64,000 bases of DNA, from positions 1 through 64,000 of the forward strand of contig NZ_RCWC01000025.1 of assembly GCF_018448935.1 (NCBI RefSeq), written 5' to 3'. The position numbers and the translations under genes are program-made. Below, piece by piece: positions 1 through 8,721 of this stretch (positions within the stretch are counted from its first letter, which is position 1; every line of letters begins with the position of its first letter). The notes beneath the pieces are model-generated. The model searched no databases. It worked only from the letters and a program-made list of their open reading frames with translations, and had not been told where the DNA came from. The stretch is from Photorhabdus noenieputensis (GTDB taxonomy: Bacteria; Pseudomonadota; Gammaproteobacteria; Enterobacterales; Enterobacteriaceae).

Positions 1-242
1 GAGATCTCCCCGGTATTTATCTTTGATGTGTTTTCTTGGCAATAGGCCATGACTTCACCGATAAAATGGTCTTTGGCCAGACTCCATTTTACATATTTAT
101 CGGCAACTCTGTTCATAAGCATCATCAACTCATTTTGTTTATCCATTTGAATTTTTAGGAGTTTTCTTTCTTCATTGGTACTGTTATCCAAGTATCCTCT
201 GGCGGAAGGATTTCTTTCGTAAAATTCATCTAAAGCATCCAT
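1..242 (-). CDS. hypothetical protein, 3'-truncated by the window edge
   Basis: An open frame on the minus strand starts with ATG at 242-240 and runs off the left edge without a stop, giving about 80 residues. An AGG ribosome-binding motif lies about 12 bases upstream. The product begins MDALDEFYERNPSARGY and is polar, rich in Lys/Glu/Asp/Asn and probably helical, with no signal peptide or membrane segment. I do not recognise a family. It sits next to IS630 sequences in a low-GC stretch, so it may be accessory DNA. The frame is open for its whole length and has a reasonable start, so it is probably a real gene, but no function can be given. Confidence 0.5.
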   Translation of the reverse strand, partial: MDALDEFYERNPSARGYLDNSTNEERKLLKIQMDKQNELMMLMNRVADKYVKWSLAKDHFIGEVMAYCQENTSKINTGEI

Positions 243-472
243 AATAAGTAACCTGTTTCTTTGAAATTTAGTTTAACATAGTGTTATGTACTAAAAGTAT
301 ACAATTGAAATTATAAGTCAAGGTTTATTTTTACTTTTAAGGATACTTTTTTGGGCGTTTTAAGACGTAGGATTATTAGCAAAATCCGTTATAATTTTTT
401 CTCAATGCAAATATTAATTCTTTATCTATTTTATTGATATATTTTTTCGTTTAAGAAAAATATTATTAAATT
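243..472. other. AT-rich intergenic region
   Basis: Very AT-rich spacer between the divergent truncated gene and the IS630 element. It presumably holds the promoter of the minus-strand gene. I see no other convincing element. Confidence 0.4.
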
Positions 473-1572
473 TATACCCGTAATCATTGAAGATGCTTGA
501 TTTTATCCGAAATGGAGATCATTATCCTCGCCATGAAAATATTTATTACATCAGAACAAAAAATCAAACTTGAACGTCTTCACGACACCACTCGTGATGG
601 TCAGGTACGAGACAGAATAAAAGCTATCCTTCTGGCTTTTGAAGGGTGGAGTTCTGTGATGATCGCCCAGGCATTGCGACTCCATCAGACCACCGTTAAC
701 CGCCATATCAGTGATTACCTTAATCACGGTAAACTTAAATATGACAATGAAGAGTCTGATAGTTTGCTTTCCCGAGAAAAAACTGATTTTTTAATCAATC
801 ATTTATCTCAACATCTTTTCCATCACACCCATGAAATCGTGGCCTATGTTGCTCAGCTCTGGAAGATTACCTTTAGCATTCCCGGCATGAATAAATGGCT
901 ACACCGTCAGGGTTTTTCTTATAAAAAACCTTGTGGCGTCCCTCATAAATTCGACGCAGAAAAACAGCGACAATTTATTGAATATTATGAGAATCTTAAA
1001 GTTACCGCGAAAGACGAACCCATCCTTTTTCTTGACACTGTTCACCCGACTCAAGGCACCAAACTCAGTTATGGCTGGATGCGAAAAGGCGAGAAAAAAA
1101 CCGTCAAGACAACAGGAAGCCGGACTCGCCTGAATATATGGGCGCGCTCAACCTGAATGCCATTGGTCGTACGGTGTTCCAGGAATATCAAACCATCAAT
1201 GACTACAATATTTGCTGTTTTTTCAATGAAATAAGAAAGTCTTATCCTGACTATCATCAAAAAATTCATCTTATTGTGGATGGGGCGGGTTACAACAAAG
1301 CTCATCTTATTAAGGAGTGGGCTTATGTTAGCAATATTGAGTTACATTACCTTCCTCCCTATAGCCCAAATTTAAACCCAATAGAGCGATTATGGAAGGT
1401 CATGAATGAACAGGTTCGAAATAACCGTTATTTCTCTGATAAACATGAATTTCGAGACAAAGTCTTCAAATTTTTCACCACAACGCTACCTGATATAGCG
1501 GACTCGCTGACGTCTAGAATTAACGACCATTTTCAGGTGCTAAAAACTGCATCTTGAAGTTTCTTGGGTATA
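473..1572 (+). mobile_element. IS630-family insertion sequence (about 1.1 kb)
   Basis: Both ends carry matching inverted termini. The left end reads TATACCC, seven bases, then TTGAAGATGC from 473. The right end, read on the minus strand from 1572, is TATACCC, seven bases, then TTCAAGATGC. Both termini abut TA dinucleotides, as expected for the TA target duplication of the IS630/Tc1 superfamily. The interior is a single transposase gene broken by a frameshift. The exact boundary is uncertain by about 2 bp because the TATA repeats make it ambiguous. The copy is probably unable to move by itself. Confidence 0.85.
533..1557 (+). pseudogene. IS630-family transposase, frameshifted
   Basis: The first part (ATG at 533, MKIFITSEQ...) has an N-terminal helix-turn-helix around 'IAQALRLHQTTVNRHI' and the first catalytic Asp in 'LFLDTVHPTQG'. 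It stops at 1156. The second part, in another frame from about 1138 to 1557, carries 'HLIVDGAGYN' (second Asp) and 'YSPNLNPIERLWK' (the Glu), completing the DDE triad. The junction lies at about 1134-1140, where homologous reading would go from ...RTRLNI into MGALNLNA. Loss of one base there explains the break. I see no A6G-type slippery heptamer, so a mutation is more likely than programmed frameshifting. Together the parts give the usual length of about 340 residues. Confidence 0.85.
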
Positions 1573-1724
1573 TATTATATTAATTCTATTGTTCAACAAG
1601 CATTAAATATAAGTCACGACCAGAAAAGATAAATAATTTCCTACAAAGTATTGCTAAGTGTTTCTAATTGTATCAAATTGATAATAATTGTAATAAAGCT
1701 TGGATTCACATAATATTATATTTA

Positions 1725-2164
1725 TATACCCGCTTAACTTGAAGATGCAGGATTCAGAACCTGGAAATTGTCATTAATACGGCACGACAGGTTCTTGGCA
1801 AGTTCCGGTAATATTTCCGTAAAAAAGCGATGTATTGCCTGCCTGAACAAGGTCGTTGAGGCGAAGTAATGGTTATTTCTGACCTGTTCATTCATCACCT
1901 TCCACAGCCTTTCTATCGGGTTCAGATTCGGGCTGTATGGCGGTAAATAATGAAGGTCGATATTCATCACGTAAGCCCAGTCTTTTACCAACTTACTCCG
2001 GTGGTAACCGGCTCCGTCAAGGATAATATGAACCTTCTGACTGACCGGATAGGTTTCACGCAGGGCAATGAAGAACTCGGCGATATGATAACTGTCGATA
2101 CGGTCATATTCGCGTACCACGATTTTGTTTTCTTTGACAAAAACTTTGATCGTGCCTCAGGCAC
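1725..2164 (-). mobile_element. 5'-deleted IS630-family element
   Basis: One terminus is intact: from 1725 the plus strand reads TATACCC, seven bases, then TTGAAGATGC. The other end is missing. Similarity stops near 2152-2164, inside the palindrome GTGCCTCAGGCAC. It is a different copy from the IS630 at 473-1572, since the proteins differ, and lies 150 bp away in the opposite orientation. Confidence 0.75.
1734..2156 (-). pseudogene. IS630-family transposase C-terminal fragment
   Basis: The minus-strand frame encodes the C-terminal 140 or so residues of an IS630 transposase: 'HIILDGAGYHRSKL' (second catalytic Asp), 'LPPYSPNLNPIERLWK' (catalytic Glu) and a C-terminus 'RINDNFQVLNP' matching the neighbouring copy. 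Reading upstream, the frame hits a TGA at 2159-2157. About 200 N-terminal residues, including the helix-turn-helix and the first Asp, are gone. The nearest GTG (2120) is not a real start. It is a decayed remnant. Confidence 0.8.
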
Positions 2165-2165
2165 T

Positions 2166-2760
2166 TAGTTCCCTTCTTAAGCAAACCTCAGGTTATTTAA
2201 GATATCGGTTTAGCGTTGATTTCGTTCCATTTAAGCTTAAATTCCCTGTTTTTTCTCAATAAATAACTAGCAAAAATTCGCTGTCGGCATTTAAAAAACT
2301 TTGGTTAATGAAAGGCGTTTTTCTTTAATAAAGAGCACTCAGAGTTGAGCGCTGTTGTGTGTCCCTTTTTTACAAAAATATGATCTGTGACAGGCTCGGT
2401 ACAACAGTAAGTCTTAACAACAAGTTAATTTTATATATAAAAAATATTTATATATTATCATTTTCAGCTAATTGGCAGAATAAAATCCATTGATTTTTTA
2501 ATGGGCTATATCATCAGTTTTAATCGATATTCACAATGGAAATTAAAATATTTGATAGTTTTTAACGATCATTTGTATGATTTTTGAACGTTTTAAACAA
2601 TTTTATTTTTCAAATTGTAATCTATAGGATTAATTTCAATATGAAACACTAAAATGTTTTAAATGTTTTTATGTGTGTTATTATTGCGTTAATATTTTGT
2701 TTCATTTGGTGAGTATGTGAGTGGTAATGCGTCTCTTATTTTGATTTTGGAGTGATTAGC
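2166..2760. other. long AT-rich region upstream of the pilus operon
   Basis: About 595 bp with no credible gene, strongly AT-rich with many A/T tracts, lying before the pilin gene. It most likely contains the promoter and upstream control region of the type IVB pilus operon. The composition would suit silencing by H-NS, which is an inference. No single promoter stands out. A strong GGAG ribosome-binding site at 2749-2752 ends the region. Confidence 0.45.
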
Positions 2761-3327
2761 ATGAATAAGAAAGTCAATGTATTGCGTGGCGTCAGGCGTC
2801 AATCGGGTTTTACGCTAATTGAAGCATTGGTTGTGATGATTGTCGGCATTGTGATATTGGCCGCAGCCGCAGCCGGGATTGGTAAGTTGTTTCGAGCTTC
2901 GGAAATCTCAACCGAATCGTCGAATATTACTCAGATGGCCGCAAATTTGAAGTCAATTAAAAATGGTGCCAAAGGCTATGACAGCTTGGATAACAAGATT
3001 GCCATTGATTACAAAGTCGTTCCCGCCAATATGACTCAAGATGGTAAAGCCGGGATTATTTTTAATAGCTGGAATGGCAAGGTAACCATTTCTCCGGGCG
3101 ATGCCACCGCTCAGACCTTTAAGATTGAGTATCAAAATGTTCCTGATGAGGCTTGCCAGCAACTTTCGCTGAAATTGCGGGTTGCAGGTTGGTCGAAAAT
3201 GACCGTTGGGAATGGGAAAGGGCAACAGTCTGGCATAGAAATTAAACCAGATTCGACTTTGGCACAAATTGAATCAGCATGTAATGCCAATGATGCAAAT
3301 ACCGTGACGCTTGTTTCTGCCAGTTAG
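2761..3327 (+). CDS. pilS: type IVB major prepilin (PilS-like)
   Basis: Predicted structural subunit of a type IVB pilus. The 188-residue protein has a 16-residue basic leader (MNKKVNVLRGVRRQSG) and a prepilin peptidase site G|FTLIE, with Glu at position 5 of the mature protein, followed by a hydrophobic helix (ALVVMIVGIVILAAAAAGI). The C-terminal half has two cysteines (in 'DEACQQL' and 'ESACNAN') that could form the disulfide loop of type IVB pilins. Start: ATG 2761, eight bases after GGAG; a GTG at 2752 overlaps that site and is less likely. The length matches R64/Typhi PilS (about 190). It is first in a ten-gene operon. Confidence 0.85.
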   Translation: MNKKVNVLRGVRRQSGFTLIEALVVMIVGIVILAAAAAGIGKLFRASEISTESSNITQMAANLKSIKNGAKGYDSLDNKIAIDYKVVPANMTQDGKAGIIFNSWNGKVTISPGDATAQTFKIEYQNVPDEACQQLSLKLRVAGWSKMTVGNGKGQQSGIEIKPDSTLAQIESACNANDANTVTLVSAS

Positions 3328-3491
3328 GGCATTAATTTTAGACATTGATTGTTTTGATGTGATATGTGGCTTAGTGAAGGCTTCTCAAGTTGCATTTTCT
3401 TGGTGAGGGAAGCAGCCGGTTTCACTGGTTTTGTTGTTGTTTCCCTTATCCAATGCGGTTCGTTGTGTGCTGAATCTGCCGGGAGATCATC

Positions 3492-4289
3492 ATGATGATA
3501 GGGTGGTTGCAATCTTCTACTGGGTGTTTGGTCCTGGCATCCGGGTTGCTAGGGTTGTGTGTCGGAAGTTTTCTTAATGTGGTGATCTGCCGCTTGCCGA
3601 TGATGATTTTCTCCGAAATCAATAGCGAGGCTGCCGACTTTAATCTCTGTTTTCCCCGTTCTCATTGTCCACGTTGCAGCCACGTGTTAGCGGCCCGCGA
3701 TAATATTCCCCTGTTGAGCTATTTGTACCAGAAAGGGCTCTGTCGATACTGTAACGGTACGATTTCTATACGCTATCCATTGGTTGAAGGCGCGGTAGCA
3801 GTACTCTTTTCTTTATTGGCTTTGGATCTGGGGTGGAGTTACGGGTTGTTGGGGGTATTGGTGCTGAGTTCGATGCTGATCGCACTGGCGATCATTGATT
3901 TCGAACATCTGCTGCTGCCCGATCAACTGACGCTTTCTTTGCTGTGGTTAGGGTTGCTGTTCAATCTGCATTCTGCCGGATTTGTGGCATTACCTTTGGC
4001 CGTCAGTGGCGCGGTTTGTGGATATCTGTTTTTCAGGCTGGTGGCGTGGATTGCCCGGCAATGGGTCCAGCGTGATGCGTTGGGAATGGGAGATGCTAAA
4101 TTTCTGGCAGCGCTTGGTGCCTGGTTGGGGGTGGAAGCGCTCCCATTAATGATTTTGCTGGCAGCAAGTTTCACTCTAATAAGTTATCTGACGATTTGGC
4201 GACTATACGGAATGAGAACGGCACCACAGATACCTTTCGGCCCAGGTCTGGCAGCCGCTGGATTGATTGTGGCGCTTTTCAATCGGTAG
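3492..4289 (+). CDS. pilU: type IV prepilin peptidase (PilU/PilD/TcpJ type)
   Basis: Inner-membrane aspartyl protease that removes the leader of PilS and PilV. The protein has 265 residues. A Cys4 zinc motif lies in the cytoplasmic loop (CPRC at 59-62, CRYC at 84-87), so this is the long PilD/TcpJ-type form; R64 PilU is shorter and lacks that loop. The catalytic aspartates are D136 (in IDFEHLLLPD) and D201 (in GMGDAK). Several hydrophobic segments follow. GGGAG at 3481-3485 supports the ATG at 3492 or 3495. The symbol follows position in the pil operon; pilD would be equally fair. Confidence 0.85.
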   Translation: MMIGWLQSSTGCLVLASGLLGLCVGSFLNVVICRLPMMIFSEINSEAADFNLCFPRSHCPRCSHVLAARDNIPLLSYLYQKGLCRYCNGTISIRYPLVEGAVAVLFSLLALDLGWSYGLLGVLVLSSMLIALAIIDFEHLLLPDQLTLSLLWLGLLFNLHSAGFVALPLAVSGAVCGYLFFRLVAWIARQWVQRDALGMGDAKFLAALGAWLGVEALPLMILLAASFTLISYLTIWRLYGMRTAPQIPFGPGLAAAGLIVALFNR

Positions 4290-4413
4290 CCAGACATAAG
4301 TGGGCCGCAGTTGAATAGGCCGCAGCGCAGTTCCCTTGGGCGGGATCGCTATGGGGATAAATAGTTTATCGGATGGAATAGATTTTCTTGCTTACTATTA
4401 AGAAGGACTATTT

Positions 4414-6000
4414 ATGCATGATGATGAGTCTGTATCTGTATTGATGATAAGCCGCCATGATGCAGGCTTCACTTTGCTGGAAGTGACTGTTGCACTGATA
4501 GTTCTGGCATCAATGATGGTGGTTGGTGTGGTTTATCTAAACCGACAGAGTGACATGCTGGTGAATCAGGTTGTCGCCGGGCAGATCCAGCATCTTGGTG
4601 ATGCGGTGGTGGATTATGTTAATGACAATTATGTCGCGCTAAGTCGTGGACCCACTCCAACACCAATTAATTGGGCAGAGGTGATCCCCTATTTACCCCC
4701 GGGGCTGGATCAGAATACGGTTAATCCGCTTGGTCAGAAATATGATGGCGTATTACGAGTTGTCATGTTGCCTAATGGAAAGAAACGCATTGATCCGTTG
4801 GTTTATACCGTTCCGGCAATGGCTAATGGAAAACAGCCAAATGTTGCTAAACATTCAATGAAGATTGCGCAATTGATTGGGGTTGGTGGCCTGTATCTGG
4901 ATTACAGAAATCGGGATCATCGTAATCCGGCCACTTATTGGAATAGTTATGGTCAGGTCAATGCGCCTGAATCTTTTGCTGGTTTTTTCAGTGAACAACC
5001 CAAGGAAATTGGCCGTATTTTTTATGCTCCCTTCATGCGGGATGCGTCAATCTATGGCCCAGGGACATTGGCGGGCGATTTGCTTCATCGCCAAAAAATA
5101 GGCGGGCATCCAGAATGGAATAGGATGGAAACCAGCATCAACATGGGGGGGCATGGTCTTGAGCAGGTGGATATGCTGTCGATGCAAGGCCCTGGCATAG
5201 TTAATGGTGTGAACAAGATCGTCTTCTCTGCCCGTTCTCAGGGAAAACCCTCCTATATTGAACAAAATAGCGACGGTGAAGTGGTTGTCAATCCAGAGCA
5301 TGGCACGTTGTTTATCCTTGATGGTAATGCCAATCCCGGTAATAAAGGGACTTTGGCTGCCGGTGATATTCATGCAGATAATAACGTCGTTGTTGGCAAT
5401 AATTTAGTGATCAATACTCAAACTGGAAATCTTGTCGGTGGCAAGTGCCCTGCGTTAGGTAACCTGTCCATGAGCAAGCAGGGGGAACTGCTGGTGTGTC
5501 AGGGAATTAATGTTGATAAGTCAGATTTGGAATGGCGAGATGCCAGTGGAGGCAGGCGGTTATTGGCAAATCAAGCGGTAATCAGCAGTGGTTATTGGCT
5601 TGCATCGGGAGTGTCGTCAGGGATAACAAGTAAGAGAGATATCTATTATGTTAGCGGTGACGATAAAGCAAACCGTCGCAGTCAGCCTTTTTTTAACAAT
5701 TCAAATGCCCCTGTGTTAGTCACCGTTTCTATTCCTCCGATCTCTAATAACCATCGTATGCGTTGCGTGTTGGCTGTGTATGAAGCGGATAAAAATGGCA
5801 ATAACCAAGAGTCTGATTTACCGCTTGTTTTTCAACGATCTGGACTGGTGGATTATCCAGAAGCGAGCTCCAAGGTAAATCTAAAGAATACAAGAACTTG
5901 CATAGTGTCATTCATTGCCGGACCACATCGCAAATATAACATTGCCAGCGTGTTCCATTCTTCTAAAAACAATGCCCATATTTTGAAAAGTCATAACTGA
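4414..6000 (+). CDS. pilV: PilV-like minor pilin / pilus tip adhesin
   Basis: The 528-residue protein has an 18-residue leader ending HDAG|FTLLE, a hydrophobic helix (VALIVLASMMVVGVVYL) and a long globular part. The middle resembles the constant region of shufflon PilV proteins of R64 and Typhi pili (e.g. 'LSMQGPGIVNG', and a Gly/Asn-rich 'NNVVVGNNLVINTQTGN' stretch). The C-terminal 160 residues after 'CQGINVDKSDLEWRD' form a separate domain with three cysteines, probably receptor binding. AAGGA at 4403-4407 supports the ATG at 4414. No recombinase gene or alternative C-terminal cassettes follow, so the adhesin seems fixed rather than switching. Confidence 0.75.
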   Translation: MHDDESVSVLMISRHDAGFTLLEVTVALIVLASMMVVGVVYLNRQSDMLVNQVVAGQIQHLGDAVVDYVNDNYVALSRGPTPTPINWAEVIPYLPPGLDQNTVNPLGQKYDGVLRVVMLPNGKKRIDPLVYTVPAMANGKQPNVAKHSMKIAQLIGVGGLYLDYRNRDHRNPATYWNSYGQVNAPESFAGFFSEQPKEIGRIFYAPFMRDASIYGPGTLAGDLLHRQKIGGHPEWNRMETSINMGGHGLEQVDMLSMQGPGIVNGVNKIVFSARSQGKPSYIEQNSDGEVVVNPEHGTLFILDGNANPGNKGTLAAGDIHADNNVVVGNNLVINTQTGNLVGGKCPALGNLSMSKQGELLVCQGINVDKSDLEWRDASGGRRLLANQAVISSGYWLASGVSSGITSKRDIYYVSGDDKANRRSQPFFNNSNAPVLVTVSIPPISNNHRMRCVLAVYEADKNGNNQESDLPLVFQRSGLVDYPEASSKVNLKNTRTCIVSFIAGPHRKYNIASVFHSSKNNAHILKSHN

Positions 6001-6065
6001 TAAGTAGCATCATTGTGCATCTGATGATTTGGCGTTAACCAATCTAGAGTAATAGGAGAACATAA

Positions 6066-6590
6066 ATGTGGCCATTAGCGATTGTTGGGATTGCCGTTGT
6101 ATTTATCATGCAACTAATTTTTGGTGAGTTGTTGTATGAAGTGCGTATGCAATCAGTACGCGCCAAGACTGATGTAGCCGCGCTGTTTCGTAACTATGCT
6201 TCCGCCGGTGTGCAATTGCTTAATAATCATTCCGTTGGCGTGATCAGGAGTCGCAAGATGCGGCAGGCATTAACCGCTTTGCATATGGAGTGGGTAAATA
6301 CCGATGCCTGGTGTGACAACGTTGCCAGCCAGTGTCTCTGGGGGGGATTTATTTCAGGAGTTCATGTCTATATTTTCCGCAAAAATACCTTCTCCGGCGA
6401 CAATGGGTTGTTGCATGGCGCTTTCGGAGAATTGCTTAAATGGAGTGCTGAGCCCGATCAGATTGGTTTTAAGCAGGGTTCCAGACTTATCGACGGTAGA
6501 GGAAAACGGGTAGAGAGTTTGCTTGCCAGACGATTACCGGATGATGTTCGCAAGTTTATATCTGACGGCGCGCTGGTGGAAATACTGTAG
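6066..6590 (+). CDS. pilM: PilM-like type IVB pilus protein
   Basis: A 174-residue protein with an N-terminal membrane anchor (WPLAIVGIAVVFIMQLIFG) starting at residue 2 and a mostly hydrophilic periplasmic part. The anchor, size and position fit PilM of the R64/Typhi PilL-V systems (about 145 residues), a protein needed for pilus formation but poorly characterised. AATAGGAGAACATAA precedes the ATG. It follows pilV by 65 bp, whereas in R64 pilM is the second gene, so the order is rearranged. The family call rests mainly on topology and context. Confidence 0.55.
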   Translation: MWPLAIVGIAVVFIMQLIFGELLYEVRMQSVRAKTDVAALFRNYASAGVQLLNNHSVGVIRSRKMRQALTALHMEWVNTDAWCDNVASQCLWGGFISGVHVYIFRKNTFSGDNGLLHGAFGELLKWSAEPDQIGFKQGSRLIDGRGKRVESLLARRLPDDVRKFISDGALVEIL

Positions 6591-6709
6591 TTATTGGAAA
6601 TACTAGTTGTTGGAAATATTAGTTGTTGTTTCGCAAGCGGGCTTTCTTCGAGTCACTGGGCTTTGTTAATAGGTTGTTTGGCTTACTTTTTTTCTTTTTG
6701 GAAAGATCG

Positions 6710-7051
6710 ATGAACAAAATAATCACATATGTTTTTACGGTACTTGTCTGTATGTCAAGTGTCGCCGTTTATGCAACACCGATGCGTACACCCGTTCCTG
6801 TGGCGGCGGTATGGACAGCAACTCCGGGGCAAACTCTGCGTGATGTTACACAAGAATGGGCTAGCAGGTCTGGCTACCAAGTGGTATGGGATGCTTCCTA
6901 TGATTTTCCTATCCGAGCTAGTCTGCGTTTTAATGGCACGTTTATCCATGCGGTAAGCGAGCTGTTCGAAGCCTACGCGATGGCGAATCGTCCTTTCGTT
7001 GTCGATATTTATCAGGAACAGCGACTTGTTCATGTACAGGCTCAGGGGTAA
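6710..7051 (+). CDS. TcpQ/PilL C-terminal-like periplasmic protein
   Basis: A 113-residue secreted protein. It has a signal peptide (MNKIITYVFTVLVCMSSVAVYA) and a domain 'ATPGQTLRDVTQEWASRSGY...VVWDASYDFPI...FNGTFIHAVSELFEAY' typical of the TcpQ / PilL C-terminal family, which helps the outer-membrane secretin assemble. It lacks the long N-terminal region of R64 PilL, so it is closer in size to TcpQ. Start at ATG 6710 is chosen because GGAAAGA precedes it and the signal peptide begins there; the frame is open to 6623. It lies 4 bp before pilN. Confidence 0.7.
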   Translation: MNKIITYVFTVLVCMSSVAVYATPMRTPVPVAAVWTATPGQTLRDVTQEWASRSGYQVVWDASYDFPIRASLRFNGTFIHAVSELFEAYAMANRPFVVDIYQEQRLVHVQAQG

Positions 7052-7055
7052 TAAC

Positions 7056-8666
7056 ATGCATATCCAGTTTTTGACGTTTTCCAGATGGGTATTGCTGCCC
7101 TGTATAGCGACTGGCCTGGCAGGTTGTGCAGCAATCTCTAATGTTGATCGACAGGCAGATGCTGAGATGGCAAATGCTAACAGTATTATTAAGGAGTTAC
7201 GCAATACTGCCGCCATGACGGCGGTACATGTTCATGAGCATGGTTATTGGGTATCAACTAAGGAGATTCCATCAAAGAAGGAGGGGGAAACGGTTTCCTG
7301 TATGTTGACTCTGGAGGAAGCTGAGCCGATGACGCTGAGTCAGTTTGCGGAAAAGATCAAGCGTATCTGTGGCGTGCCGGTGGTGATCAGTGCTGATGCA
7401 CGGTTTGCCGCGTCTCCTAGTCCTGCATCAGAAGTGAGAGAAAATGGTCAGGAGCAGGAGGTTGTTGTCAATCCGAACGTGCAGTCAATATCTGAAAGCG
7501 GTCAACCAGAAGAGATGAAAATAAACGTGTATTGGCATGGTTCTTTAGCAGGTTTGCTTGATTCGGTTATTTTATCGTCAGGCTTGCATTGGAAAGTACA
7601 CAATGGAGCAGTGCATATTTTCAAAACAGAGACGCGAGTGTTTCAAATATATGCATTGCCGGGTACGGATGCATTATCTTCCAGCGTGACAGCGACGACC
7701 AATGCCACGTTCGGCGGCGGCTTAAATGGCAACGATAGTGGTAATGGTAACAGCGGTAGTTCCCAAACTCTCGCGACTTCTTTGACCCGTTCGGTTATGG
7801 ATGAGATCCAAAAAGCGGTGTCAAATATGCTAACGTCTGGTGAAGGTAAGTTAACTTTGTCGATGGCGACGGCATCATTGGTGGTAACCGATTCACCTGA
7901 GGTACTCGATAGAATTAAAGATTATATTGATCAGCAGAACAAATTATTGACAACGCAGATAGTGCTTAATGTCAAGATCCTTAACCTAACGTTCGATAGG
8001 GCTGATCAGTATGGCGTTGATTGGTCACTGGCCTATAAAGACGCTCATATCGGAATGGGTGGCGCGGGCAGCGGTGTCACTGAGGGGCGTGATATCAGTA
8101 CCAATATTCATATTCTTAAGGGGCCATTTAGTGACAGTAATTTACTGATCAAGGCGTTATCGACCCAAGGTAAAGTCTCTATCGTGACTCAACCTTCCGT
8201 GACTACACTGAATTTGCAAGCGGTACCGATGCAGGTTGCAACACAGACCGGTTATGTTTCATCAACTTCTAGTACCTCAACGCCACAAGTTGGCATTTCA
8301 GTAGGAATCGAGCCTGCGACAGTGACGACAGGCTTTAATATGTTGATGCTGCCTTATGCAATGGCCGACAAGCAAATATTGTTGCAGTACAACATTAGTT
8401 TGAGCGATTTAAAGAGGCTGGAGAAATTCGGCGAGAAAGAGACCGGTCAGGTGCAGTTGCCGACAATAGATTTACGCGCATTTAGTCAGAAAGTGAGACT
8501 ACATTCAGGTGAAACGCTGGTGCTGTCAGGGTTCGAACAGCAGTCAGATACCAGTGATCGTAATGGTTTGGGTAGCCCGGATAATCAATTCTTAGGTGGG
8601 AGCCGTCAGGGTAAAAGAAACCATAATGTGATCGTAGTCATGATTACTCCTATAGTGGTAGATTGA
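7056..8666 (+). CDS. pilN: type IVB pilus secretin lipoprotein PilN
   Basis: Outer-membrane secretin that forms the pilus exit channel. The 536-residue protein has a lipoprotein signal with lipobox LAG|C near residue 23 (GLAGCAAISN). An N-terminal periplasmic region contains a short secretin N-type domain. A Ser/Gly/Asn-rich linker (from 'TNATFGGGLNGNDSGNG') follows, then a C-terminal secretin domain ('VSIVTQPSVTTLNLQAVPMQVATQ', 'VRLHSGETLVLSGFEQQ', ending 'VIVVMITPIVVD'). AGGGG precedes the ATG at 7056. The length matches R64 PilN (about 560). The stop codon lies in the first unit of a 19-bp tandem duplication. Confidence 0.85.
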   Translation: MHIQFLTFSRWVLLPCIATGLAGCAAISNVDRQADAEMANANSIIKELRNTAAMTAVHVHEHGYWVSTKEIPSKKEGETVSCMLTLEEAEPMTLSQFAEKIKRICGVPVVISADARFAASPSPASEVRENGQEQEVVVNPNVQSISESGQPEEMKINVYWHGSLAGLLDSVILSSGLHWKVHNGAVHIFKTETRVFQIYALPGTDALSSSVTATTNATFGGGLNGNDSGNGNSGSSQTLATSLTRSVMDEIQKAVSNMLTSGEGKLTLSMATASLVVTDSPEVLDRIKDYIDQQNKLLTTQIVLNVKILNLTFDRADQYGVDWSLAYKDAHIGMGGAGSGVTEGRDISTNIHILKGPFSDSNLLIKALSTQGKVSIVTQPSVTTLNLQAVPMQVATQTGYVSSTSSTSTPQVGISVGIEPATVTTGFNMLMLPYAMADKQILLQYNISLSDLKRLEKFGEKETGQVQLPTIDLRAFSQKVRLHSGETLVLSGFEQQSDTSDRNGLGSPDNQFLGGSRQGKRNHNVIVVMITPIVVD

Positions 8667-8690
8667 AAAATTAGTGGTAGATTGAAAAAT
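8653..8690. repeat. perfect 19-bp tandem duplication at the pilN/pilO junction
   Basis: TAGTGGTAGATTGAAAAAT occurs twice head to tail (8653-8671 and 8672-8690). The first copy contains the pilN stop codon (8664-8666). The second creates an ATG at 8689 in the pilO frame that is probably not used. Confidence 0.9.
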
Positions 8691-8721
8691 GGCCCAGACT
8701 GAAACAGGCGCGGAGCGCGTT

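Noticed and set aside
5322-5345. Sequence in pilV resembling a shufflon recombination site (ATGCCAATCCCGG)
   Set aside because: Only a partial, single match; no second inverted copy, no recombinase gene and no alternative cassettes nearby.
6999-7055. 19-codon N-terminal extension of pilN
   Set aside because: It overlaps the preceding gene; the lipoprotein signal begins at the ATG at 7056, which has AGGGG in front of it.
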